Shown piece after piece: positions 17,445 to 26,093 of a stretch of DNA of 64,000 bases (positions are counted from its first letter, which is position 1; each line of letters starts with the position of its first letter). A program made the position numbers and the translations under genes. The stretch covers positions 1 through 64,000 of the forward strand of contig NZ_JACHHV010000005.1 in the NCBI RefSeq assembly GCF_014202895.1. The letters run 5' to 3'. The notes beneath the pieces were generated by a model. It did no database searches, had not been told where the DNA came from, and saw only the letters and a program-made list of their open reading frames with translations. The DNA comes from Lactovum miscens. GTDB lineage: Bacteria; Bacillota; Bacilli; Lactobacillales; Streptococcaceae.

Positions 17445-18215
17445 ATGATAAGATTTGAAGGGGTAGGTAAGATCTATCCAAATGGCTATCAAGGATTGAT
17501 AGATATTAATCTCGAAATTCAAGATGGTGAATTTGTTGGAATCATCGGTACTTCAGGTGCTGGTAAGTCAACACTGGTGCGGACAATCAATGGACTGAAT
17601 GACGTGACAAGCGGAAATTTAGTCGTGAATGGTACTGATGTTGCTAAATTAAAAGGTAAGGAATTACGTAAATTTCGTCGTAAAGTTGGAATGATTTTCC
17701 AATCTTATAATCTTGTTCCACGTATTACAGTTTTGAAAAATGTTTTGACGGCAGTTGTTCCAGAGATGTCTTTCTTTAAAGTTTTATTTGGTATTTTCTC
17801 AAAAGAGGATAAAATTAAGGCGCTTGAAGCACTTGATCGTATGGGGATCTTAGATAAGGCTTACGTTCGTGCCGACCAACTTTCTGGCGGTCAACAGCAA
17901 CGTGTGTCTTTGGCGCGCACTCTTGCTCAAGATTCAGACATTATTCTGGCTGATGAGCCCGTTTCTGCGCTGGATCCTGTAACCGCAAAAGAAGTTATGG
18001 ATGATTTAAAGCGAATTAATGAAGAGCTTGGCAGGACAATTTTAATTAACATTCACCATGTGGAGTTAGCGTTGGCCTACGCAAGTCGGATTATTGCTAT
18101 TAAAAAGGGCAAAATTGTCTATGACGGACCTTCAAGCGAAGTAACTCAAAAAGTCCTTGATGAAGTATATCGCAAGGAAGAAGACTCAGATCCGAGTACA
18201 AGTGAGGAAAATTAA
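17445..18215 (+). CDS. phnC: Phosphonate-type ABC transporter ATPase
   Basis: A 256-residue ABC ATPase with Walker A GTSGAGKST, Q-loop MIFQSYNLVP, signature LSGGQQQRVSLAR, Walker B IILADEPVSALDP and the H-loop histidine in NIHHVELA. It energises the two downstream permeases. The frame is open from an ATG at 17415, but GGAGG lies 6 bases before the ATG at 17445, and MIRFEGVGKIYPNG is the usual family N-terminus. It overlaps the next gene by one base. Confidence 0.9.
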   Translation: MIRFEGVGKIYPNGYQGLIDINLEIQDGEFVGIIGTSGAGKSTLVRTINGLNDVTSGNLVVNGTDVAKLKGKELRKFRRKVGMIFQSYNLVPRITVLKNVLTAVVPEMSFFKVLFGIFSKEDKIKALEALDRMGILDKAYVRADQLSGGQQQRVSLARTLAQDSDIILADEPVSALDPVTAKEVMDDLKRINEELGRTILINIHHVELALAYASRIIAIKKGKIVYDGPSSEVTQKVLDEVYRKEEDSDPSTSEEN

Positions 18216-19015
18216 TGGAAGTCAAAACTTTTACTCTGTCAAATGGTAAAAAGGTGGAAGAGAAGCGCTCAAAAGTTTGGCTTTATTGGATCATTGTGCT
18301 TATTTTGATTGGTTCCTCAATCTACATAACACAATTTGACTTTAAAGGACTATTCACCCATGGATTCAGCCTTTTCTTTATGATCGCCGATATGTTTCCA
18401 CCTCATTGGTCTTACTTTTCAAAAGTTATGACCCCATTGCTTGATACAATTAAAATGAGTTTTTTAGGTTCAATAGCAGGTTCAATCCTAGCTATTCCTT
18501 TTGCAGTTTTAGCTGCAAATAATATTGTGAGAAACCGCTTCGTGAATCAACTTGTACGTTTTATATTGACGGTTACTCGCACCTTCCCAACTCTAGTTGT
18601 AGCTTTGGTTGCAACTCATGTCTTCGGATTGGGTACTTTTGCTGGTTTTATCGCCATCTTTATCTTTACTTTCTCATTTGTGGGTAAGCAAATGTTTGAA
18701 AATATCGAAACGGTGGACATGGGAGCTTTCGAAGCGACAGAAGCACTTGGTGTTGGACGCTTTAAATCGTTCATAGTCTCTGTTATTCCTCAAGTTGCAC
18801 CCTCTTACCTTTCTACCTCTCTCTATGCCTTTGAAGGTAACGTACGTTACTCAACCATTCTCGGTTATGTTGGTGCGGGTGGTATCGGTACGATTTTGAA
18901 TGACCGCATGGGATTTTTATTGTATCAAGACGTTGGTACAATTTTGTTAGCCATATTTGTGACAGTTATTATTATTGAATTGACCTCAACTTTGATTCGT
19001 ATGAAGTTAGCATAA
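18215..19015 (+). CDS. phnE: Phosphonate-type ABC transporter permease 1
   Basis: A 266-residue inner-membrane permease with about six membrane segments and the EAA-like loop MGAFEATEALGVGRFKSFIVSVIPQ that docks the ATPase, followed by the family's YVGAGGIGTIL segment. Its ATG overlaps the phnC stop (ATTAATGG), which shows translational coupling. With the next gene it would form a heterodimeric channel. Confidence 0.9.
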   Translation: MEVKTFTLSNGKKVEEKRSKVWLYWIIVLILIGSSIYITQFDFKGLFTHGFSLFFMIADMFPPHWSYFSKVMTPLLDTIKMSFLGSIAGSILAIPFAVLAANNIVRNRFVNQLVRFILTVTRTFPTLVVALVATHVFGLGTFAGFIAIFIFTFSFVGKQMFENIETVDMGAFEATEALGVGRFKSFIVSVIPQVAPSYLSTSLYAFEGNVRYSTILGYVGAGGIGTILNDRMGFLLYQDVGTILLAIFVTVIIIELTSTLIRMKLA

Positions 19016-19031
19016 TAAGTAAGGTGAAAAT

Positions 19032-19859
19032 ATGAATACAAATATGAGTATAAATAAAAAGATTCTTGACTACTATGAGAATCGTCCTCGTCGTTGGCAA
19101 TATATTACAATTATCCTTATTTTGGTACTCGGAATTTCTTGGTGGTCAAGCTCATCGCTTAATAGTTTGACTATGACTAAGCAAGGTTCGGCTATAGCTT
19201 TAGAGATGCTTAAGGGAATTGTAAATCCTGATACTAAGATTTTGTTTGCTTTGGGAACCTCCGGTGTACTTTACTTATTGTTGCAGACTATTGCGATTGC
19301 GATTTTAGGTACAATTGTTGGTGCTATTATTGCAGTTCCCCTATCATTTTTGTCTGCGACTAATATGATGCCAAAACCGATTGCTTATGTTGTTCGCCTT
19401 CTAATTATGGCAATTCGTACAGTTCCTTCTTTTGTTTATGCGCTATTCTTTGTCGGCATCGTTGGCATGTCCCCTTCTGCAGGGGTTATGGCTTTAGGCC
19501 TTGAGTCAGTTGGCATGATTGCCAAGCTTTTTATTGAATCAATTGAAGACCTTGACACAGGAATTATTGAATCGATGGATGCAGCTGGAGCCAGCTGGTT
19601 CCAAAAGATTCGTTTTGGTGTATTACCACAACTTTTGCCAGAATTGTTATCTAATCTGCTATACCGTTTAGACATGAATCTTCGCGACGCTTCTATCCTT
19701 GGTTTGGTTGGAGCCGGAGGTATAGGTGCCCCTTTAATCTTTGCCATGAATGGACAAATGTGGTCTAAAGCTGGATCAATTTTGATCGCTTTGTTCATCT
19801 TGATTGTCATTGTTGAATTGATTTCATCGCAAATTCGTAAAGTTTTAATGAAAGGTTAA
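19032..19859 (+). CDS. phnE: Phosphonate-type ABC transporter permease 2
   Basis: A 275-residue permease, related to but distinct from the preceding one. It has the docking loop IIESMDAAGASWFQKIRFGVLPQ and the LVGAGGIGAPL segment, plus about six membrane spans. AAGGTG precedes the ATG, 16 bases after the upstream stop. Two PhnE-type permeases with one PhnC and one PhnD is the lactococcal arrangement. No genes for C-P lyase are present, so phosphate, phosphite or an intact organophosphonate are all possible substrates. Confidence 0.88.
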   Translation: MNTNMSINKKILDYYENRPRRWQYITIILILVLGISWWSSSSLNSLTMTKQGSAIALEMLKGIVNPDTKILFALGTSGVLYLLLQTIAIAILGTIVGAIIAVPLSFLSATNMMPKPIAYVVRLLIMAIRTVPSFVYALFFVGIVGMSPSAGVMALGLESVGMIAKLFIESIEDLDTGIIESMDAAGASWFQKIRFGVLPQLLPELLSNLLYRLDMNLRDASILGLVGAGGIGAPLIFAMNGQMWSKAGSILIALFILIVIVELISSQIRKVLMKG

Positions 19860-19878
19860 TACTCCCTTTTTTAAAAAA

Positions 19879-19932
19879 GTAAATTACAAATTTAATTTAG
19901 CCACCTAAAGAAAGCAAAAGCGGTTCTACAAT
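19879..19932 (+). repeat. Fossil terminal repeat of an IS30-like element
   Basis: AAATTACAAATTTAATTTAG, then CCACCTAAAGAAAGCAAAA, matches the transposase-upstream end of the IS30-family copy at 35944 (CAAATTGTAAAATTAGTTTAG, then CCACCTGAAGAAAGAAAAA), with most positions identical. The transposase body is missing. The fossil sits 20 bp after the phn operon. Confidence 0.6.
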
Positions 19933-19939
19933 AAATTGT

Positions 19940-20095
19940 TTTGGTTTTAAAATCATTACAAATATCGAGTTTTCTAATGATGGTGCTTCTTATTACATTA
20001 CCTCAATTGTGTCAAAGAAGGCTACTTACGTATCACTTGATTATGATAAATATAAATTGGACCTTTCGCCAATCAAAAGTTGTCTTCTATATTAA
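19940..20095 (+). pseudogene. Orphan coding fossil, unrecognised
   Basis: A 51-codon open stretch ends in TAA at 20093-20095. It translates with normal-looking composition (for example TNIEFSNDGASYYITS and YVSLDYDKYKLDLSP). It has no start codon or ribosome binding site and begins right after the IS30 fossil. I do not recognise the family. It is probably the truncated remainder of a gene that once lay next to the insertion. Confidence 0.35.
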
Positions 20096-20577
20096 CTCAA
20101 ATTCTGGAAGAATCTTCATTTTTTTAAATTCAAAATTTGACTATGAAGCGCCACCCTCTTCAACTTTTGTTTTATCACAAGAAACAACAGCCACATGTTA
20201 TCAATCTCAACTTAAAATCAAAAACTTCAACTTACCTTTTATGATAAGCTGAACAAGTTGAATAGGAAAATGAAATGAGCTTGTTTACTCACCAGTAATA
20301 ACAGCTGGTACTAAGAACAAAACTTATACTTTATAACAATTTCAAAAACGAGAGCTATTGTTGCCAAAACAACTAAGTACCTCTTTAGTGTTGCAGTATT
20401 GACAGACTCTGATGTAGTATGCACTTATTTAAATACGATAGTAACTAAAATCTTGGAAAATTCAAGTGGAAATGTTTAATACTTGGTAAAATGATGTTAA
20501 AATTTGAGACAACAATAGACTGTCCATTTTTATTCAGTTTATTTTTCAATTAATAGAAAAGTAAGGTAAGTTTTTTA
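20096..20577. other. Intergenic stretch before the metallophosphatase gene
   Basis: AT-rich sequence with no convincing coding frame and no clear terminator. TTGGTA followed by TAAAAT near 20484-20500 could be a weak promoter for the next gene. Nothing else is visible. Confidence 0.4.
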
Positions 20578-22137
20578 ATGAAAATTAGAATTTTTGAGAC
20601 ATCAGACATGCATGGTTTTATTTTACCCACGAACTACACAGAGAGTGTGATGAATCTTCCCTTTGGTATGGCCAAGGCACGTACAATGATGGATTATTTA
20701 TCAGCTGAAGCAGAAGTGGCTGGAGAGGTTGTTCTGAAGATCGAGAATGGCGATATTCTCCAGGGGTCTGCCCTTGCCTATTATTTGGCAAAGCAGGTCA
20801 AAAATGGTCTTTCTCACTTGACAGAAGTGACAAATTCCTTTGGCTATGATCTTGGTTTACTTGGTAACCATGAATTTAACTATGGCCGTTCGTATATTAA
20901 TTCTTATGTCTCTCAGACTAATTATCCCATCCTTTGTGCTAATGTTCTAAATGAGGAAGGTCAACCAGCTTTTGGGGACGCCTATAAGATCTTCGAAAAA
21001 AAAGGAATAAAGATTGCAGTTCTTGGACTTTTAACTCAATATGTCCCTCATTGGGAGCACCCTACAACAATTAAAGGATTGACTTTTAAGTCGATTGTTG
21101 AGACAGCCAAAGAATATTTACCGAAGCTCCATGAATTAGCAGACATTGTAGTTGTAGCTTATCATGGTGGTTTTGAGAGTTCACTTGAAACAGGGAAACC
21201 AGAAGAAGCTTTAACAGGTGAGAATGAAGGTTATCAACTGTTAACTGAGTGTTCAAGTCTAATTGATGCATTTGTGACCGGACATCAACACCGCGAGCTC
21301 GCCCAATCTGTGCTTGGTGTTCCAATCGTTCAGCCAGGCTATCGTGGAGCCAACGTGTCTGATATTTGCTTAGAATTGGACGAAAATTTAAAAGTCATTT
21401 CCAGCACTGCTGAAATACACTCAGTTGCAGATGTGAAAGCCTCAGAAGAAGTGGTTTCAATCATTAGTCCAATCAATAATGAAGCTGAAGCCTGGCTTGA
21501 TACACCAATGGGTAAAGTGACTGGTGACATGACAATCAAAGATCCAGATTTGGCTCGTTTGATTGAACATCCTTATATTGAATTTATCAACAAGGTTCAG
21601 ATTGAAGCCTCAGGTGCTAAGGTATCAGGTACTGCTTTATTCAACAATGAATCTCTTGGTTTTGGTGAAACCATAACTATGCGTGACATTTTGACCAACT
21701 ATATATATCCTAATACATTAGCCGTATTACGCATCACTGGTGCTGATATGAAGGGAGCACTTGAGATCACTGCGAACCACTTGTCCCTTGATGCTCAAGG
21801 TAAAATCATCTTTAATCCAGACTTTGTCAACCCAAAGCCTCAGTTCTATAACTACGATATGTATGAAGGGATTGATTACACGTTTGATCTAACGAAGAAA
21901 TTTGGGTATAAGGTTACAAGGCTCGAGTTTGAAGGAAAAGAAGTTCTTCCAGATGATAGCCTTGATATTGTTGTCAATCAATACCGTGCTGTCGGCGGTG
22001 GAAATTATCCGATGTTTAAAGCTTCAAAGATCATTTCTGAAATCACTGTTGACATGACAGAGCTAATAGGCAATTATCTAAAGAAGCATCCAGTCATTGA
22101 AGCTACAAGCAATCATAACTTCCATATTGTAAAATAA
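20578..22137 (+). CDS. Calcineurin-like metallophosphatase, 5'-nucleotidase / 2',3'-cyclic phosphodiesterase family (UshA-like)
   Basis: A 519-residue two-domain enzyme. The metal-binding motifs of the N-terminal domain are in order: TSDMHGFI, IENGDILQGSAL, LGNHEFNYG, VVAYHGGFES and TGHQHREL. The C-terminal substrate domain contains ETITMRDILTNYIYPNTL and VVNQYRAVGGGNYPMF. There is no signal peptide and no wall-sorting motif, so it should act in the cytosol, unlike classical UshA. Its position behind the phn cluster suggests a role in phosphorus salvage. TAAGG lies about 11 bases before the ATG. Confidence 0.85.
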   Translation: MKIRIFETSDMHGFILPTNYTESVMNLPFGMAKARTMMDYLSAEAEVAGEVVLKIENGDILQGSALAYYLAKQVKNGLSHLTEVTNSFGYDLGLLGNHEFNYGRSYINSYVSQTNYPILCANVLNEEGQPAFGDAYKIFEKKGIKIAVLGLLTQYVPHWEHPTTIKGLTFKSIVETAKEYLPKLHELADIVVVAYHGGFESSLETGKPEEALTGENEGYQLLTECSSLIDAFVTGHQHRELAQSVLGVPIVQPGYRGANVSDICLELDENLKVISSTAEIHSVADVKASEEVVSIISPINNEAEAWLDTPMGKVTGDMTIKDPDLARLIEHPYIEFINKVQIEASGAKVSGTALFNNESLGFGETITMRDILTNYIYPNTLAVLRITGADMKGALEITANHLSLDAQGKIIFNPDFVNPKPQFYNYDMYEGIDYTFDLTKKFGYKVTRLEFEGKEVLPDDSLDIVVNQYRAVGGGNYPMFKASKIISEITVDMTELIGNYLKKHPVIEATSNHNFHIVK

Positions 22138-22647
22138 TTTTTCTGATTTAATGAATATGTCTCTTCTTGAAGGACTTTTATAATTGTCTGAATTACATTC
22201 AAACTAAATTTATGCTCTTAGTGAAAGCTCCCAACTTTCGGAGGTTGATATTTATAGGAGTTGGAATAGGCTTATTAAATATTATTCAGATCCTTCCCTA
22301 TATTTTTATGCTATAAATATTGCTGTAAAAGAAAGAGATACGGATGATAAGAGGCAAATTGCAATTATAAGTTAGCCAGTTTTAACACATGGTTTAGTTA
22401 TTGGAACATAGCGGTAAGGAAAATTGCCTTTTTAATCAGAAAATTGCTGAGGAAATACTTTCCTTCGCTAGCTGCAAGCTATATATAATCATAATAATAC
22501 TATAAGTTCTGACTTATTTACTTGCAGTTACCTCATTGATTACCGATGAAGAGCAAATTTTCTTAGCTCTCCTTCTTGATTTCATTACTATTTTCTCTCC
22601 TTTGTCTTCCAGATATCAAAAGTCTTTAAAGTATAATAAGAATTTAT
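22138..22647. other. Gene-free stretch with one IS fossil
   Basis: No gene and no clear terminator. A degenerate IS30-like terminal repeat lies at 22351-22390 and is described separately. The remainder is AT-rich and not recognisable. Confidence 0.5.
22351..22390 (-). repeat. Fossil IS30-like terminal repeat, twin of the one at 62-90
   Basis: GGCAAATTGCAATTATAAGT, then TAGCCAGTTTTA, resembles the IS30-family end. Bases 22356-22384 are identical to the reverse complement of 62-90 (29 of 29). It marks a second family of old IS30-like insertions. Confidence 0.6.
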
Positions 22648-22660
22648 AAATAATAATTTT
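22648..22660. repeat. Flanking direct repeat, left of the intact IS30-family element
   Basis: AAATAATAATTTT, repeated exactly at 23716-23728 on the other side of the element. Part of it may belong to the terminal repeat (which can be read as starting TTTGGC), so the true target duplication is between about 7 and 13 bp. Confidence 0.6.
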
Positions 22661-23715
22661 GGCAAATTGCAAATTTAATTTAGCCACCCCGATACATCTG
22701 AAATGGTGTCTGATACTTGAACATTTTTCTTGGATAATGAGCCATCCAAGTCTCAATTTTAGCAACAGCCTGAACTGTTGTTTGTTTTGTTCCTTTGGGT
22801 AAGAAGCGTCGGATCATGCGGTTATGATTCTCATTGCTTCCACGCTCAAAGCTGGCATAGGCATGACAGTAGTACACCGGACAAGTCACCGCCTCATGTA
22901 AACGGGCGAATTCACGGCCATTATCCGACGTGAGGGATTTGAACTGAGTTTCCTTTTGAAGTGCTAAAAGCGCCGTATTGACAGATTGGGCAGACTTATT
23001 TGGAATCAGACGAATGATTTCAAAGCGTGTTTGGCGCTCTGTGAGTGTCAAAAGGCAGTCATTTTTTTCTTTGGTCAACAGCACCGTATCGATTTCCCAA
23101 TGGCCGAATGCTTCACGATGGTTAATTTCCTCTGGACGTTGGTCAATGGACAAGCCATACGGACGCTTGGGGTGAGTTTTTCGGAGCTTCTTAGCCTTCT
23201 TATAATGCGGATAAAGCAAGTGATGGGTTTTTACATCAAGCCAGCCTTTGTCCACCCAGTGGTAGAGGGTGCGAAGACAAACCCCTGTCAGCTCTTGGAG
23301 AATGACTTCTAATGATTTCTTATCTCTGACACCCGCACTTATGGTTTCATTGAGGTCCGATGTGAGCTTCGAAGGACGGCCACAGTGACTCTTATTGACG
23401 CTGTGGTGTTCTTGTGCATGAAGTGCAGAATACTTTGTCTTTATTTTTAAGTGCACTTCCCCTTGACGAAGTTCATTGTTTATTGTTTGGGGCGCTTTAT
23501 TCAAGAGCTGAGCGATCCGACGGTTACTTAGCTTCTCCTTGTTGTGCCAACGTTCAATCAACTGACGTTCTGTATAAGTAATTTCTTTGCCTTTTGTGTT
23601 AGAATAACCTTGCATCTGAATTCCTTTTCTACTTTTTGTTCTTGCAAACTCAAGTATAAGAGATTCAGGTGTTTTTTTCTTGCTTCAGGTGGCTAAACTA
23701 ATTTTACAATTTGCC
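22661..23715 (-). mobile_element. Intact IS30-family insertion sequence
   Basis: About 1055 bp bounded by imperfect inverted repeats. The left end reads GGCAAATTGCAAATTTAATT and continues TAGCCACC. The right end, read inward, is GGCAAATTGTAAAATTAGTT and continues TAGCCACC. It carries one full-length transposase on the minus strand, whose stop codon lies inside the left repeat. Direct repeats flank it. It sits between the metallophosphatase gene and recQ, close to the recQ promoter. Confidence 0.88.
22680..23615 (-). CDS. IS30-family transposase
   Basis: A 311-residue DDE transposase that cuts and joins the element's ends. It has an N-terminal helix-turn-helix (YTERQLIERWHNKEKLSNRR, then IAQLLNKAPQTINNEL, residues 14-49), a second DNA-binding segment around 80-125, and the catalytic triad D176 (GHWEIDTVL), D231 (SLTSDNGREF) and E262 (RGSNENHNRMIRRFLPKG). 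All key residues are present, so it is probably active. AAAAGGAATTCAG precedes the ATG. Confidence 0.93.
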   Translation of the reverse strand: MQGYSNTKGKEITYTERQLIERWHNKEKLSNRRIAQLLNKAPQTINNELRQGEVHLKIKTKYSALHAQEHHSVNKSHCGRPSKLTSDLNETISAGVRDKKSLEVILQELTGVCLRTLYHWVDKGWLDVKTHHLLYPHYKKAKKLRKTHPKRPYGLSIDQRPEEINHREAFGHWEIDTVLLTKEKNDCLLTLTERQTRFEIIRLIPNKSAQSVNTALLALQKETQFKSLTSDNGREFARLHEAVTCPVYYCHAYASFERGSNENHNRMIRRFLPKGTKQTTVQAVAKIETWMAHYPRKMFKYQTPFQMYRGG

Positions 23716-23728
23716 AAATAATAATTTT
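23716..23728. repeat. Flanking direct repeat, right of the IS30-family element
   Basis: AAATAATAATTTT, an exact copy of 22648-22660. The pair indicates a transposition event recent enough that both copies are unchanged. Confidence 0.6.
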
Positions 23729-23799
23729 GAATATAAAGTCAATTTTTATAGTTGGCTGTCTTTTTATAATTGAATCGAAACATTTTCCTTATTTTCACG

Positions 23800-23805
23800 T
23801 ATAAT
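23800..23805 (+). promoter_or_regulatory. -10 box abutting recQ
   Basis: A perfect TATAAT ends 7 bases before the ATG at 23813. A poor -35 (GAAACA, 23777-23782) lies at 17-base spacing. Transcription would begin almost at the start codon. Confidence 0.5.
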
Positions 23806-23812
23806 GATAAGG

Positions 23813-25606
23813 ATGGAAAATTTAAGTTTAGTAAATCTTGAACAAACACTAAAAGAAAACTTTGGTTTTGATCATTTTCGGGCAGGCCAAAGGCAGATCA
23901 TTGAGCAAGTCCTTGAAGGAAAAGATACATTAGGGATTCTTCCAACTGGTGCAGGAAAATCTATTTGTTATCAACTTCCAGCCTTATTGTTTGATGGAAT
24001 TACTTTAGTAGTTTCTCCATTAATATCATTAATGAAAGATCAGGTTGATCAGCTTGAAGCTGCAGGTATTCCTGCGACATTTCTAAATAGTACAGTTGAT
24101 GAGGCCGAGTCACATTTTAGGATGTCACAGATTGAAGAAGGACTAATAAAAATTCTATTTGTCGCACCTGAACGTTTTGGGCTTGAATCATTTAATTATT
24201 TTATCTCACGTTTATTAGTCAATCTTGTTGCAATTGACGAAGCACATTGTATCTCCCAATGGGGACACGATTTTCGCCCAAGTTATTTAGCCTTTGCAAA
24301 ACGAATTGAAAATTTAAATCCTAAACCAACAGTTTTGGCTTTGACAGCAACTGCAACTGAGCGTGTTACAGCAGATATTCAGCACCTACTAAATATTAGC
24401 ACTTCAACTACTATCAAAACTGGATTTCTAAGAGAAAATCTTCGTTTTGAAGTTGTTAAAAATGTTGAAAAAAGGGCATGGCTACGTAAATATTTAGATA
24501 GTCGTGATAAGTTGGATACTGGCATAATTTATTGTTCAACTCGAAAAGATGTAGAAGAGGTGTCTGATTGGCTCAAACATCATGGCTATAATGCGAGGCG
24601 ATATCATGCGGGATTAACTGAATCAGAGCGTGCTACGAATCAAGAAGATTTTCTCTATGATAACTGTCAAATCATAGTAGCCACAAATGCTTTTGGAATG
24701 GGAATTAATAAGTCGAATGTGCGTTATGTGATTCATTATTCAACCCCGTCAAATATTGAATCATATTATCAAGAAGCAGGACGCGCTGGTCGAGATGGTC
24801 TTGAGTCAGATGCTATTTTACTCTGGGCTTTAAATGATCTTAGAATCCGTAATTTTTTAATTGAGCAAGGAGAAGGTGATGAAGCTCACAAAGAATTAGA
24901 ATATGATAAACTACGTCAAATGCAGGCATACGCAAACACAGAGTCTTGCTTACAACGTTTTATCTTACGTTACTTTGGGGATGAAGGTGAAGATTGTGGA
25001 AAATGTAGTAATTGCCTTGACCAACGTGTGTTGGCTGACATTACAATAGATTCACAGAAGGTTATGTCCTGTGTTATCCGAATGGGGGAGCATTTTGGTA
25101 AAGCAGCTGTTGCAAGTGTTCTTGCGGGCTCAAAAAACAAGAAACTTATTCAATGGAATTTTGAAAAGCTTTCAACTTATGGAATAATGAAGGGAGTAAA
25201 TCAAAAGGCAATTTCTAACCTTATTGACTTTCTCACAAGTGAAGGTTATCTTGAGGTTAGCTCAGGAAAATTCCCTTTACTTTCTGTATCAACAGCTGGA
25301 AGAATGGTTCTGAAGGGAAAAATAAAAATAGAACGTCGTGAAGCAATGGTCATTTCTAAGCCAAAACTTAACGTATCTGACAATTTCAATATTGAACTTT
25401 TTGACGCTTTAAAATCTTTACGTTTAGAAATTGCAAGATTGTTAAAGCTCCCACCCTTTATGATCTTTTCGGATGCGTCTCTCCAAGATATGACTTATCT
25501 GAAGCCACAAACGGATGAGGAATTTCTCAAGGTTTCAGGGGTTGGGCCACAAAAATTGGAAAAGTATGGCTCAAATTTCCTAAAGCTAATCAGAGAATCT
25601 AAGTGA
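23813..25606 (+). CDS. recQ: RecQ-family ATP-dependent DNA helicase
   Basis: A 597-residue superfamily 2 3'-5' helicase for recombination and fork repair. It carries the RecQ motifs FRAGQRQIIEQVLEGKDTLG (motif 0), LPTGAGKSICYQLPAL (Walker A), DEAHCISQWGHDFRPSY, LALTATAT, IVATNAFGMGINKSNVRYVI and YYQEAGRAGRDG. These are followed by the zinc-binding CxKCSNC-type segment (CGKCSNC), a winged-helix (RQC) region and an HRDC domain at about 520-597. The first in-frame ATG (23804) lies inside the TATAAT, so the ATG at 23813 is preferred; neither has a ribosome binding site. Confidence 0.92.
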   Translation: MENLSLVNLEQTLKENFGFDHFRAGQRQIIEQVLEGKDTLGILPTGAGKSICYQLPALLFDGITLVVSPLISLMKDQVDQLEAAGIPATFLNSTVDEAESHFRMSQIEEGLIKILFVAPERFGLESFNYFISRLLVNLVAIDEAHCISQWGHDFRPSYLAFAKRIENLNPKPTVLALTATATERVTADIQHLLNISTSTTIKTGFLRENLRFEVVKNVEKRAWLRKYLDSRDKLDTGIIYCSTRKDVEEVSDWLKHHGYNARRYHAGLTESERATNQEDFLYDNCQIIVATNAFGMGINKSNVRYVIHYSTPSNIESYYQEAGRAGRDGLESDAILLWALNDLRIRNFLIEQGEGDEAHKELEYDKLRQMQAYANTESCLQRFILRYFGDEGEDCGKCSNCLDQRVLADITIDSQKVMSCVIRMGEHFGKAAVASVLAGSKNKKLIQWNFEKLSTYGIMKGVNQKAISNLIDFLTSEGYLEVSSGKFPLLSVSTAGRMVLKGKIKIERREAMVISKPKLNVSDNFNIELFDALKSLRLEIARLLKLPPFMIFSDASLQDMTYLKPQTDEEFLKVSGVGPQKLEKYGSNFLKLIRESK

Positions 25607-25813
25607 TTATATTGAATTCTATGAGACTGTTAATCTTACAGTAGTGAGCTAAATATTTTATAATAAATATAATTGGTAAATTGAAAATTAAAATTAAATT
25701 TTGGCATCTAAGCATCTGAATCTATTGTTTCCATGGTATAAGAGATATTTATTATCTTGATAATTTGGTAATGGAAAGCCTCTTTTAGTTACTAAAAGCA
25801 GTTTGTTTATTGA

Positions 25814-25918
25814 GAATTGACACAGATAGATTCAGTATTACAATACAATACCAAATGGATTAAAAAGAAATTAGATTGGCTTTTACCAAAAGAATTTCGA
25901 TTAGAAATCGTAGACTAA
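25814..25918 (+). pseudogene. C-terminal coding fossil, unrecognised
   Basis: A 34-codon open stretch preceded directly by a stop and ending TAA at 25916-25918. It reads QIDSVLQYNTKWIKKKLDWL, then LPKEFRLEIVD. The composition looks like real protein, but there is no start signal. The long hairpin begins at its stop codon, as expected for a gene end with its terminator. The family is unknown to me. Confidence 0.35.
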
Positions 25919-25965
25919 CAAACAAGCTCAGGCAAAAATTTTGCTTGAGCTTGTTTGTTAAGTCT
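25912..25965. terminator. Long hairpin, probable terminator of the lost gene
   Basis: Arms 25917-25937 and 25939-25959 are complementary over about 20 bp with one wobble, and GACT/AGTC extends the stem outward. There is no strong U run on either side, so it could also be a protein-binding palindrome. Confidence 0.5.
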
Positions 25966-26093
25966 TATGAGTGAACTACATAAAAGTTTATATTTTAGGA
26001 TTCATATCAATTATTACTTGAGCTATTATCCAATTTAGTTGCTACACAATATTTTTATCCTTATTTTTGTTGAAATATCTAAACGAGTTTTTA

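Larger units (their letters stand above)
25607..26093. other. Gene-poor stretch after recQ with fossils
   Basis: It contains a coding fossil (25814-25918) and a long hairpin (25912-25965), both listed separately. Around 25674-25725 a sequence beginning GGTAAATTGAAAATTAAAAT and ending CATCTGAATCT vaguely resembles an IS30-like end, but too weakly to call. Confidence 0.4.

Noticed and set aside
25674-25725. Another IS30-like end
   Set aside because: Only loose AT-rich similarity; not distinguishable from chance by eye.
25912-25965. Long palindrome after recQ as an attachment site
   Set aside because: No second copy and no recombinase gene adjoin it; a terminator of a lost gene is simpler.
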